64,000 bases of DNA from Azolla pinnata. Its lineage: Eukaryota > Streptophyta > Polypodiopsida > Salviniales > Salviniaceae. Each line of letters opens with the position of its first letter. Positions within the stretch are counted from its first letter, which is position 1. Below the pieces are notes generated by a model. It worked only from the letters and a program-made list of their open reading frames with translations, was not told where the DNA came from and ran no database searches. The position numbers and the translations under genes are program-made. Below, piece by piece: positions 47,001 to 59,445 of this stretch. The stretch spans positions 1 through 64,000 of the forward strand of contig JBBBWG010013779.1 of the NCBI GenBank assembly GCA_037176905.1, read 5' to 3'.

Positions 47001-47954
47001 TATACGTAGTTTTATGGAAGTCCAAATGATTTGACACCTTCATTTATTGATTTAATAACAACGACTAAGGTACTAGAATTAAATCAAGTTAAGCCACATT
47101 GGTTGAATAAACAGAATTCTGTTGTCAGGACTCGGGAAAACTACTTCCTTCGTAGGTTTGACAATGAACTGTGCGGAAGATCCAAATCCATGAAATCGAA
47201 ATCCTGCAACCTTTTGCTTAAATCTCGAGTTAGAAGTTTTTTGAGCATTGAAACAGCGTCTAAGATTAATCTTCTTTACTGGCCAAAACTAAGTTGATGC
47301 AATATTTAGTATAATTCAAAAACTACAAAAAAGAAGCCAATGATACTCTCAGATGTGGATGTCAAACACAAGTAATAACTGAGAAAAAAAAAAGACAGTA
47401 AAATTTCCATACTGTGCAAATTTTCAACATTTCATCAACTCTGTTTACATCTTTTGGATAAGAGAGATTTTAGAGGACTCAAACTCCTGAAGCCGGCATT
47501 CGTAATGCTACTAAAATACATGTATATATATTTCATTAAAATGATATCAGTCCAAGGGGAGGAAAAAAAATACTGTCATTTGCAGAGACTCTCGAACCAC
47601 TTCCAGTAACTTCAGCTTTGTTATATTACCCGCTGGTTCTTCGATTGCCGACACTTGCTTATCACTAACACAGCTTTTGTTTTAGTGCAAGTTTTTCCAT
47701 CCTTTTTGTTTCCAAACTACAAAGAGATGACCACTATAGACATTAAGTAGAGATATTGCCAAAAATCAAGAGTTATTGAGTCAATTTGCCTGTTGCCATT
47801 CTCATGATGTCAACATGGTAAAGAGGTTCTATTAGTAACTAAGATTTAACAGAAAAGTAGTAGTGCTAGCATGACAATTTTAACATTTCTTTATACCTAT
47901 ATAAAAGAAAGAGGGAAAAAGGAAGAAGAAACCACTAAGGTAATGAAGAAAAAA
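44011..47954. other. Intergenic, microsatellite-rich at left, AT-rich at right
   Basis: No gene is supported in 3.9 kb. Microsatellites are (CTTCTG)n at 44178-44224, (AC)n at 44379-44414, a GAGACA tract at 44560-44630, (CA)n at 45289-45312, (CTGCTA/CTGCTT)n at 45412-45462 and (CCCCT)n at 45609-45642, whose G-rich strand could form quadruplexes. A 27-bp word at 44450-44476 recurs at 54616-54642. From 46000 on the DNA is plain and AT-rich. Confidence 0.5.
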
Positions 47955-50900
47955 TCACATCTTCTTGGCGATCCGGCCGAGCATATCTTTCATGGAATGG
48001 AGGACAGAAATCTTCTCATTTTCATATTCTCTCGTTGTTTGGAGCATTTCCTTACCGATACATACAAGTTCTGAGAGCATGGTGTGGACCGTCTTTGCAT
48101 GTGCTTTTTTTGTAGATGGCGAGGAAGCTTCGGCTGGCTCTGGTGCCTGCTGTGGCTTCTCTATTATAAGAGGTTTCTCAGTAACCCTGGGCCTCTTCTG
48201 TTGCTTCTTCGACACTCCCTCAGAAGCTCTACTAGTACCATCTGGATTTGGATGTAATATTATAGCTCCACTGTCCTCACCCTTCACATTAACCTCATTC
48301 ATGTGAGGAAATGGAGGATGCTTGGATATCGGCATGACCTCGGCATGGAGCAAGTGATTGTTATTATTACTATTATTAATGTTATTGTTATGCATGGCGC
48401 GAGCCCCCATGTAGAAGTCAATCAAGTCGTAGAATCGGCACTTTTGCGATTCATCTTTATTTGAGAGATGCAAATCATCTTTGTATTCTTTATAGACACG
48501 GAGCCACTTCTTACGGCAAGCTTCGGAGTCTTTGTCAAACCCAAAGCAGCTGTTGGTCATCTCGCGCTCAACAATCTGCCATAGGTCTACCCTTTGCCGT
48601 TGAGGATTAGTAAATGTGGAGTGCATCCTTCCTCGTATATGTATAAGCTGAGCTACCCATACATCTTTCCATCGGATCTTCTCCTTTGCTTTATTTACAT
48701 CTCGACCTTCAGAGTCAACTGACACTCGTTTTAACCGCTTCTTGTCCTTCAATGTGTCTTCTTCATTCAGTGACAAATCCTCTCCTCCTTGTTCAGGTAC
48801 AAAATGGGCACCCTCTAAAAGAAGAGTAGAATTAGGTTGCACAGAAGTGGAAGCTGCAGTCGGCTGATTTCTATTGGTTCCTTCTATTGTCAGTGTGCTA
48901 TTGTTAGGAGCTGAGACTGAGGAGGGAATATTCCCCACAGATCCCATAGTTGCTTCAGATGGTGAAACCGAATTGGATGCAACTATAGTTGGAGGAATCG
49001 GTTGGATTTTAGGTTGGGCTTGATCTTGAACCTGTTCAATTAAATCGGTTTGAGGATTCTCGGCATCTATTGATGAGGGGAGGGGAGGGGTTACATTATT
49101 TGGCTCGGTGATGCTTTCCTCTACTTTCACGGATGTTACAACTACACCTGAACCTGCATCTGTTAAAATGGAAGAAAAAAGAATTGTCACATTCCGATGC
49201 TATGTAAATGATAGTGAATTGTCAGATTAGATTCAAGGAAATTCATGTATGTAACGAATAACCAGAAGCCATTACATCACCTGACATTCTTCAAAAGGAT
49301 TAGAACTGTAAGGTCCTCACAACTCTTCAATCTGCAGCTGCATGAACACCTCCAAAAGATGTCTTTCTTTTTCACCCATTAAGAAAACTCTCCCTCACTC
49401 TCTCCCTCTCTATGACATTGGCTTGGTAATGTTCACCATGAAATCCAGCTCAACCCTTGCCATCATATTCAAATCGCTCATGGATATTAATAAACTGTCT
49501 TTCTCTGGAGCCTATTTCAGGTTGTATTGTAATGGTACAGACTGTTTTACAAACACGTGAAGCCAAAATCAACAGAGGTTAGGAGTTGATTCTCCCGTCC
49601 TTTGTCATTTGATGACTCATGACCTGCTAAACTATGTTTGAAGGCAAATTCTACTCTTCCCTTTTGGGCAGACATCAGCAATAAATCAAAAACCATACAG
49701 CTCTTCCTATTTTCAGAAAGATGTACATTGATACAAGATTATAATCTCCAGATTAAGGTAACTGACTTGATAATATGTTGTTTAAGCATGATGTTAGTTT
49801 TGGGGTCTTAAAAGAATTTCTCATGCATTACCATCTGACATGTGTATCCTATACGCACATTCGATTGTCACAAGGATGGTAGGTCACACTTTTCCAAGGA
49901 AGTCATATCATAATTGGTCATATTCCCTGAATGAAATAGCTGGAAGCAGTGTCAAGTCACATGAGGGTGCGTTATTTGGCATGATTGATTCTCGATCTGC
50001 TAATTTCACTCATAGCAGCCCTCATCGCAACTCCCTCCTGCCACCTGCCTCCTGCCTCCTGCCTCCACTCATGGCATCTGAAGTATATTATGAGATTTTG
50101 ACTCCTGTTGGTATCTACAATTTGCTAACAACTGTTTTTTTCTGGGTCATCATCCATAATCCACCATTAGCTTTGTCCATCTTGTGTTGGTATCCTCTGT
50201 TATTTCCTGGATTTCTAGTATTTAGAACGGTATGTGGCGACAAGTATGATAGTATGATGGGAGCCTTAAATCTCTTCATTTATTCTACTCAATTGAGTCC
50301 TTTTTGGTTCAAGGTGTTTTCACCATAAAAAATTCGGCTCCCTGATTTAGCTGACATCAAACATCCACATCCCTGATATGGAGGATGGGAGGAAACTGGT
50401 AACTACACTATTACGCAGTTCTACCTCTTCCATGTAGGCATAAACATTGGGCTTCTCATGCTTGAAAGGCCCACAAGTTAGTGTTTCCTCTTATTGCCAC
50501 CATGCTTAGCTTCTACATCCTTTGCCTTTCTCCTCAGCAGAGCGACAGTGAAAAAAAAGGGAAATGCTAGATCATAATCTACAACATGTAGAAAATAGCC
50601 TACATTAAGAACTATAAATTTGCTGCATGCCAGGAGGCAACTTTATGTATGTTGTAAGGGGATAATTACTTTCAGAAAGTGGGCAAGGGGACAAGAAAAA
50701 TCAAGGCAAATGTTAAAGCTGAAAGAATCGAGAGATGTGAGAGAATGAAAAAAAAAGAGAGAGGTTGAATTGTGCAAGGTGGGCAACTGTAAAAACTTCA
50801 AGAATAAGATGTACCTAAATTTAGGAAAACTGACAATTGTGAGGGAAGTGCAGCAGGAGAGCAAAAAAGAAGTGGGCATCTACATAGGAGAAAGAAAATT

Positions 50901-51231
50901 CCAAAATCCACAAGAAAGGTGTGAAAACAAAAGAATACATCTTAGAAAAAGTGCTCTCTTGCACACGAAAATATCCCTCACCTGGCATTTCTCGGACATT
51001 TCTGAACCGCTTGGTTCTGCCTGTTTAGATTGAGCTGAGAATCAAAACAGAAGTCAATGATCTTCGCCCCCTAAAGGTTTCAACCATATCTTGAGCTTAC
51101 TTACATCTATCAATGCTGCCATATGCTTTTTGATGGGCATCATTGATACAAGGATTATGGCCAGATCTATTCCAAACAGCATGCAGCTCTAGGACAGAGA
51201 TTTTCTGGTCATCACTACCACTTAAATTCAT
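47955..51231 (-). CDS. Trihelix-like (Myb/SANT-type) DNA-binding protein
   Basis: Three minus-strand exons are supported: 51231-51105, 51020-50982 and 49159-47955. They are in phase and encode 456 residues. The start is uncertain, since an in-frame ATG at 51279 would add 16 residues. The DNA-binding region in exon 3 has the three-helix pattern of trihelix factors: KIRWKDVWVAQLIHIRGRM, VDLWQIVEREM, then EACRKKWLRVYKEYKDDL and CRFYDLIDFYMG. It is preceded by a basic KDKKRLKRVSVDSEGRD patch, a likely nuclear signal, and followed by an Asn-run and a C-terminal helical region (LSELVCIGKEMLQTTREYEN). The first half is Ser/Thr/Pro/Asn-rich and probably disordered. Targets are unknown. The small exons 1-2 rest on splice phase and composition, so they are less certain than exon 3. 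Confidence 0.75.
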
Positions 51232-54200
51232 TTTTTCTGAAAGAGGTTTCAGTGCCAGTATTCTTGAGCTTTTGTACATATACTTTACTGTGTCCTTCTG
51301 AAATACATATGTGACTGCCGTATCTCCCTTGCATGTGCTGGAATTTTATTCATGTCTGTATGCTCAAAGATAAATTTCCATATACTCAAGTACACTGCCT
51401 GCAGACCATTACATTTATATTTCAACAGATATGGTCTGTTTCCTCATATACAAATTTAAGTATAGGTCATTATGAGTATGTTCCATCATGCCATATTTAT
51501 TTTCGATGGGAAGGCTGGATCCTTTGGGAATCATCATGGGGGGATGGACTTTTGGAGTTCCTATGGACTCCTTGGAGTTGATGGAACTTGATATGCACAC
51601 CTCATATAATGAAGCCATTTGAGCTTATTCAGTACAACGATTACACCTTTCTGGTCCAGTTGCAGAGTCTTTGTTTTTAACTTTTGCAATACAGATGCTC
51701 CCGTAACCAGTGACCACGGCTACATCTTCTGGATGTTGTTGTTATTGCTGGTCTTGACCTCCATACACTGACAAGATTTCTGCTTTCCTGAGGCTTTTGA
51801 GCACGCCACAAAGTGGACCCAGATGTTTCCACATTCATTTTTGAGACATGCTTATGGAAGGATGAAGTATGGTACCAATAACATTAGGTTTTGAGCAAGA
51901 TCAGACTTTCTCTAAGCAAATATTACAATTTCTTAATCAGAATGGCAAAATTTTACACAACCCCAGCAATATGCCTGATCACAGTTATAGCAGTTCCACC
52001 CAAGAAATGAATCAGACGTCACTAGTTATCTAATATGAACTCTCTATAAACAATCCTTTTGAAATTTTCCACAAGTATCAAGTATGGCTAATGATACATG
52101 GTCTATTCTCCAAATGCATAACGTTTTGGAGTTCCAAACAATCAACTCCATAGACATGCCCATGCTATTCTTCTATCAAAATAGCACATATGTATAGGAC
52201 AAACCACATTCATTGTGTTCTTATACCAACTCGATGAATTTGTACACTTTCAAAGGGCAAAGTAGAGAAGCAAAAGCCTCTGTTTCCAGTATTTGACACA
52301 TTTATGTTCTTCGTAATCATTAGAATACAAACACTGGGGAAATTTTCTAATGCTATGCCCCAAATACATGTGCTGATTTAACAGAAATTGGCAGTTCGAT
52401 TGTTTGCTTTTTCCAATCAAAATATCTTACTTCTTTCTCTCGATCAAATTACTGCCTCAAAACCTCACAACTAACAGAATGCATAACCCAATAAGGCATT
52501 CCCCATTATCAGTGACCATATCTTTCATCGTCTTTATACAGCGTTCTGTTAGCTCAATGTGCAAGTTATAAAGAGTAATCCCTCCATTTCTGTTTCTAAT
52601 AAACCATGAGAAAATCCAATACGAGGTGCTAGAACACTCACAGGTTTATCTCTTGTCAGGCTATTTGAGCTTAAAAAATTTCAAAAAGTGCATTGATCAA
52701 CCTCACAAGTGTACAAATGTTAGCTAAATTGAAGCAAACACAGCAAATGATAACTAGGTGAGCCCCACTAAGTGAAAAGCAAGACCTTGATTCAATCGTT
52801 CATAGTATCTACTAGTATCACAAGCTTAGAATTCATAACGTTTATGCAATGCTTTGAAAAGCCCTACACGGTTGTCTCATGTTTCTGATGAAACACCACT
52901 GGTGTGTCCTACAACGGCATCGGCATCTTAGAAATGGCTATATGATTTTGACGGGAGCTGTAAATGAAATCTCGACTAGCATACATACAATTTCCTAAAA
53001 ATTCATCCGACGATCGGAGCCTTCTTATTCTCAGCAGAATTCAGTGAAAGCTACAAGATTCTGTCGGGGTGTTGAGAATTTCCAGCTCTGCCTCTCTTCC
53101 TATGCATGGGGGGCTAAATACAAGCAGATCTCGGAGGATGCGAATACTATATATATCAAGGTGGCATGAGGAGAAAATCGAGGTGGAATCCAGATAAGAC
53201 AGGATTAGATCGCTTGGAAAAGGGAACGCAATAGCCCATATACGGTGCAGATCTGGGCGAATTCGAGTGGATTCGACCGCAAAAAAAGGCAGGAGAGACA
53301 ACAGAGTAAACCAAAAAAAAAGCGGGGAAATTGAAAAGACCTAGGGACAGATTTACTGGCATAGAACGGGGGGGGAGAGAAGGAGGGATGTACCTGAGTA
53401 GATGCACGAGGAGAGGAGAAGAGAAGGAGGGGGGGGGCAAGGAGCGGAGAGCTCTTTGTGAGGCATCGTTTCTTCGGCGAATCGGAGGAGGCGATCAGTG
53501 GTGGAGGTGGAGGTGGAGGTGAAGGCGATGGTGATGGTGGAAGTGGGCGAATAGCAGCTAGCGAGCTATGGCGTTTTTCCCCTGCAAAGCTCTGCAGAAG
53601 AGAAGAGAAAGAGAAGAAGAGAAAGAGAAGAGAAGAGAAGAGAAGAGAAGAGCAAAAACCAATGTATGCAAATCCTGTACAAAATATGGACAACATTTGT
53701 TACAACAAGAGATAAAATGTGCCCAAAATCTTTCCTTTTGCACAAGGTCTCTCTCTCTTGAGAGATTTAGATCAATCACATTTCTAACGCCTTCCGGAAT
53801 CGAAACCATGTTGATTCTAATGATGCCCCGTCGGATCGATCGATCGAGCGATCCGATCGCCGAATTAGCTTGATCCCGCAACTTGATGGGCGCAATTCGC
53901 CGAATCGGAATGCTGCGAGGGGATCGATCGAGTGAAAGCGCGGCAGGAAGTAGGAAGCGAGCAGCAATAAGCGGCAGTTTGGAAGATTATGAATGGATGA
54001 ACATGAGAGAAGGGGGATTTAGACGGAAGCGATGGAGAAGAGAGAGACAGGATCGATTCGATCCTGCGAGAAGAAGCGATCGGGAATCAATCGGTTAGCA
54101 GCCAAAAGCCGGGCATTAATCTGTAATTTCCGGTTTTAGCACGCGTCGAAGTGTAATTAGGATACTTGTTAGGAGTTTTTCCTGGTTACAGAAAAACCAT

Positions 54201-55977
54201 CTTCTCTTCTTGTACCGATGGCCTCAACAGCAGCTTCCAGACATAGCTAGCAGCTTCCACTAGTCCTCTTTGAGTTCCTGTTATCTTCTCAAATTGAGGC
54301 CCGACTAGGCCGAGCGCGAAAACGCAGTTTACCCACACAGCTCGTGCCGAAAGCTCGTGTGAAAATCATAAAACGCGAGAGATGCGTAATCCAGATTATT
54401 ACAACTCCGATTACATTTAAACGAGTCTTTTAATGTTTTTTACACTGTATAGCCTAATCATAAATGCAATGTTCTAACATACCATGATGGATAAATACAA
54501 TGCCTTATAAAAGCTGGTGGTGTGAGGCTCGAATCTCGCGCTTGGTATTACCGTCTTCTTAGCACATGAGGCTTCTTCTTACGGAGCTATTATATTCGCT
54601 ATCCAAGATAGTTATACATTGTGTGTCGAAAACATCACGACAATGTTTCTATTTCTAGAACTCAAGAGTGATCCATCGGTGCTCAAGTTGCTTTAAGCTT
54701 GAGCCAAACTGCTTTACACCAAGGTGCTCGAACCTGATTCAAGTTGCACTAAACCGATAAGCTAATTAGTCGATTAGGCAAGCAATGCTAATAACTTTGA
54801 GTGAGTCTTCCTTACACTCATCTTCACACCACGGTCGAGCACAATCGTTGCATTATTGAGATTTTAGCATCTTCAGTTTCATCTTAAACACCTCTGCCAC
54901 AATCGACGAAACACATCGGCAGTTTTCCACCGGACTCGTGATCTGTTTCGGTGGTCGTCTCCGCCACACTTTCGATTCGCTTTGGGTTACCGTCTCTGTT
55001 GGGCTTTTGATTCGTCGGGGCAACAGCCTCCGGGCCAGACTTTTTTTAACGTCTTTCTTCCTCCCTTTTCCGCGTTGCAATTGGGGATCTGCGCCATGTG
55101 GTCATTTTTTTCCACATGTTGGGCATCACGCTTCATCGTTTCATCCACGTCCGGAAACTTTTCCATGCCATATTCTTCTGTTACCACTGTGCAACTTGAC
55201 TTTACACGCCAAGATGCATCTAGCGCCATCTGCCATCTGTGTGTAAGTCCCCACATATTTGTCTGCATGTACCAAAGCTCCGAGGAGGGGGAGGTTCAAA
55301 GGTAGATATGGATCAAAAACTTCACAGGATCTCAACCTCTCATGCTCTTGCCTAGCAATTGTTTGTAGTCTTTGCAAATTGATGCCAAAAGTGTTAATAA
55401 GGGCCTGGTTGGCTAATCATCTTAAGGCTTCCATTTCTCTCCCATGAATGCAGTGAAGAATCCGACACAAGACCTTTTGCCTAAACTATCATGATACATA
55501 GACTATGGCCTTCCTCTTAAATCTTGCGTAAAACGGAAAGAATAGGGGGAAAAAACTCTCACAAAATTCCTTTAAAAAAAATCGGTTTTTACACATCGGG
55601 CCAATGTTTCTTCACAACTGTAAAAGAGTTCTCAAAATCCGGCTCGAACATTCGTCATTATTCTCCGATGACCTTCACTGTATTTTGCTTCGGCTTGGTG
55701 GTTTCTCAACAGCCAAGCGGTACATCCAGTATATCTACAAATGACTATAGGTTAAAGTCATTAAAATGGCCACTCAAGGTTTCAGATGAATCAATCCATC
55801 AAAAGCTGCAAAAATCACCAAAAATACCCCCCAAATGTCAGGTATCTGCCAGAATAGACCCAAGTTTCTAACAGATTGGTTGGGTGTGTGTGTCAGGATA
55901 TTCTGGTAAATATCCAGAAACAAACAAATTAAGGGTAGTTTTGGTGCTTCTTTGTAAACATATTGTTAAAAGGATAC
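51232..55977. other. Upstream region of the trihelix gene and intergenic DNA
   Basis: From 51232 to about 53000 the sequence is AT-rich without supported exons. A GA-rich, GC-raised segment at 53370-53660 and a second at 53820-54100 look like leader or promoter DNA, possibly for the minus-strand trihelix gene. 54616-54642 repeats the 27-bp word of 44450-44476. Near 54513-54535 a GGCTCGAATCTCGCGC word resembles a tRNA-type B box, but no matching A box was found. Confidence 0.4.
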
Positions 55978-56084
55978 GAATGCCAGAAGGTGTGCAATAA
56001 CAAGAACAGCAATCAACCAAGGAATCCAATGCTCCTCGTGCTTTGGTGTATGTGAAGCACTTAACTTTGGCATCTTGACAATGG
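55978..56084 (-). pseudogene. Orphan exon, possibly the first membrane segment of a rhomboid-like protein
   Basis: On the minus strand a good acceptor (CTTCTGCAG) precedes an ATG at 56073 and a short frame, MPKLSASHTPKHEEHWIPWL then IAVLVIAHLLAF. The pattern of a charged stretch, W-x-PWL, and a hydrophobic helix resembles the N-terminal first membrane helix of plant rhomboid proteins. No downstream exons with the catalytic Ser or His motifs of rhomboids were found on this strand in the following kilobases. It is therefore a fragment or a coincidental match. The frame ends at GTATCCTTTT, a match to the minor-class U12 donor consensus. Confidence 0.25.
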
Positions 56085-58685
56085 CTGCAGAAGCAAATAA
56101 CTCCGTAAAGTAAGAATGCATGCAGGAAAACATAAGCACATTCATACATAAATGAAGCAGCTGAGATTGAACACTACATTCTCAGGGCCAGGGCAAAATC
56201 TTGTGTATAAATTTTTCTTTTCAATCGTTTGATAGCATAAGTTAGTCATGGAGTCTAGATTTGCCTCAGTATGCAGAAAAACAAAATTAAACAGCAGTAC
56301 ATGGAAAAACACAATGCCACGTACTCAAAGGTTTCAATAACATGTGAATCACTAAATATCAGAATTAAAAATTAGAAGAGAGCAATCATTATTCAAAGAC
56401 TGAATCAGAATAATCTGTAGCATGGCATTCATCAATTCGGAAAAGAAAATTACTTCACAACATAGAACACTACCCCATATTTTACGCACATCCAACATTG
56501 AGGCAGACATTCTTTATGAATCAACTCCCACACATTCAGGAGCTTGGTAGAGGTATGGATTTTCCAAAAGAAAAATGATTATCTAAGTAAATAGTGAAAT
56601 AATCCATTGCTAGAACTAGTCCAGAGTCTACAAATGTTTCTTTTGCAAGTAAACTGGGTCAATTTTCGAGACAAACTGGTCAGACTCTTCCTGCCATTAA
56701 CCAACCAACAAAACGGAGAAACAGAGGTACAAAAGAACTAGCGTCACATCTCTTGCAATATAAGGACTCTGCATGACAATTATGTTGGCGCACATAAAAT
56801 TAGTAGTAATCACATTGAGATCAGTAGCACTTACATTAGGTAGTGTCAATGCCATACACCAATATGATTGTTTTGCAAGAATAAGTCTGGATCAAAGAAA
56901 TGACGATTTTACACCTCAACCTCATGCACTTCCTCCGTTTAAGTTGGCTGTTTTCATTTAAACAATACTCAACCATAGCTCCCAGTTTGTCACCCGGACC
57001 ATGTCTGCTCTTCATTCGAGGGCATTGAGCCCAACCATTCATAGATTGGAATAATATTTCTCAAAGACAATGAAGATCATTAATGCTACATGTAGCTGAA
57101 AAGAAAGTGACACTGAATTATGTTCCTTCTTTTATTACCGTTCATCAAGGTTCTAATTTACGATATAGTGAATCTCCCTGTACTCTCTTGGTTCCAGAGT
57201 TTTTTTGTTTGAATAGTCCAGACAATCAAAGGTTTATTCCTTGGGAAGTATCATACAATCTAGACAAGCTTATTAACCCATCCGCTACTTTCTGGTAAAT
57301 CAGGAGTCATATGATTCCAGTATACATGATCGTTATACTGAATAGTGTATGGATAATGATGTCAATTGTGGATAACAAGAGGAGCTAAACACTTTCACCG
57401 CACTTGTTTATGATCAAACTTTGCCACCATAGCACAGTTTGGACAGAAACATGCAGAACCCATTCAGGGGGAAAAAATGTCAAAACATGTAGAAACATTT
57501 ATCCCAATCTATACAGTATTCTAACACATGCCAATTGTTTCAGGTACTAAGACAGAACTGAAAGATATGACAAATTTTCTATAGGATTCCTCTTGTTGCG
57601 GTAAGTTTCCCTCCCATTCCACACTCAAAAGGAGTCTCTGCCCATACCCCAAAGAAAAGCTTCCTTTCCCACATGGCATCGAGAACCACTGCAAAGCAAA
57701 CTCCTCAAGCCAGAAGAGATGCAATGGACTTCGTATTGATAACATGCACTTTTCCATGCTTAAATAAACACAAATTCCAATAACGTTGTGACTATTTCCA
57801 TAAATGCAAGAAAAATCTGCATTTCTTTGGCGCAATGTTTTCTCACGAATTGCTATAAATTTTGAAGGGTTTTTAAAAAGTTTTTCAGCAATTTCATGGG
57901 TTTTCTTGCAGCTCGTGTAAATCCAGGTTCTTGTTACACAAATGTTGACAGATTTAACACAAAAAGTTCGTGGTATTCCCAAACAGCTTCCTGTTGCTTT
58001 CATCGCGAAAAAACGAATATTTGATCAAAAGAAGAACATGGGAAGCTCAGATCTATAACGGAAGCCAGAAAATTAAGGACAAGGACGTAGAAAACGGTCG
58101 GGAATGAACGGGGTGGGGATCTAATACATTTACAGCCCACACATCCATGCATCAAATCGGCAATCAATTTTCTACAGAAACGGATTTTGAGGAGGTTGAT
58201 GCACATCTACCTATCCACGCAGTGATGATACCAACTGGGCGAGATCAAATTTGCAGAAAGGATGTACCTTGACAGCGGAAGAGCTTGTGGAAGAGCGAGT
58301 TCTTGCAACACCTTCAGGAAACCTTCCAAAAAAATGATTCTCTCATTTTGCTAGTTATATTTTGTGACTAAGAGTTAAAAGAGTTTTTCTTCTGAAAACT
58401 CGAGTTATTCATTTGGAATTGTGATGGAAAGCGTGTGGCGGAAACATTGCTACGAATCCTTCGAATGTCGAATTGCTGAAAAATCACTGGGCCAAATTCT
58501 CGCACGGAATCGTCTGCCAATTGCATTGTCAATAATGTCGATGACATGATCGTCGATTGCATCATTGGATGCATGTCGTAGATTGCTTACAGGTTTGGCT
58601 TCTCGAACCCCGCTTGTCACAGAGCGAAGCAATTGATGATGATATTGTTCCTATTAATCAATCTATTGCTTCTTTTCTCCATCGT
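56085..58685. other. Intergenic, no supported gene
   Basis: AT-rich DNA with several frames of 60-160 codons. The longest is a 160-codon minus-strand frame at 57521-58003. None shows a recognisable domain or a consistent exon chain. Confidence 0.4.
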
Positions 58686-59262
58686 CTTCTTCTTCTTCTT
58701 TTCGTAAATGTACGTTTATATTAATATAACATGACAATACAAAAAACCTTTGCTATCGAAGCTACTTCAAAAGCAATGATCATGGCAAGGTTAACCTTCC
58801 AAGACGGTGTATTACTAAATTACATAAATCTAACTCATACGGGGGGGGACAAAGTTCCCATACAACATAACTGTGAAAACTACCAAATCGACTTTCTTTT
58901 TATCCGACATATTTGTCGAGATACTCCAGAAAGCTTATCAAATAAGAAACCATTCCTCAAGCTCTAACTATACCACACACCCAAATGCCTAAAGATAAAA
59001 ACAAACACAACCTTCCATGATGGGGTTGGTAAAGTTTTAACAATCTACTTCTTCTTTTTTCTTCTTTTTCCTGTAAATGCGTGTATTAAAACACGACAAT
59101 GCAAAAAAAATAGAAAAGAACAAAACCTCAACATCAGAAACCACATCAACCTTCTAAGGTGCCACAATACAAAACGACACGAATCTAACTCATCCGCGGA
59201 CTAAGTTCCCATACAACATAACTATGAAATCTGTCAAATTTAACTTCTTTTTTACCCTAAAC
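58686..59262. repeat. Two diverged copies of a ~200-bp repeat
   Basis: The segments at about 58700-58905 and 59072-59255 share the order GTAAATG-GTTTAT/GTATTA, ACATGACAATACAAAAA-like, AAGGTTAACCTTCCAAG/ATCAACCTTCTAAGG, AATCTAACTCAT, AAAGTTCCCATACAACATAA and a closing CTTTCTTTTTA-type tract. They are in direct orientation about 370 bp apart. The family is undetermined; no coding capacity is seen. Confidence 0.7.
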
Positions 59263-59279
59263 CCTAAACTATGAAAACT

Positions 59280-59385
59280 ATTTCTTCTTTCTTTTCTTCT
59301 TCTTCTTCTTCTTCTTCTTCTTCTTCTTTATTTTCTTCTTCTTCTTCTTCTTCTTCTTCTTCCTTTTCTTCTTCTTCGTCGTTTA
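59280..59385. repeat. (CTT)n microsatellite
   Basis: A nearly pure TTC/CTT run with a few interruptions lies 60-160 bp upstream of the next start codon, probably within the 5' UTR or promoter. Confidence 0.9.
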
Positions 59386-59445
59386 TATTTTGTGTTTTCT
59401 TCTGAACGCACGGGAAGAAGGGAAAAGACAGGGAGCAGCGGAGCG

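Noticed and set aside
49840-50328. 162-codon plus-strand frame with hydrophobic stretches
   Set aside because: It lies within the intron of the trihelix gene on the opposite strand; no domain recognised.
54513-54535. Possible SINE B box
   Set aside because: GGCTCGAATCTCGCGC alone, with no A box or tail, is not enough.
55141-55440. Minus-strand open stretch with INTFGINLQRLQTIARQEH
   Set aside because: Could be a small fossil of a mobile element, but no diagnostic motif or terminal repeat was seen, so no element is claimed.
57521-58003. 160-codon minus-strand frame
   Set aside because: No recognisable domain, biased and erratic composition, no matching exon chain.
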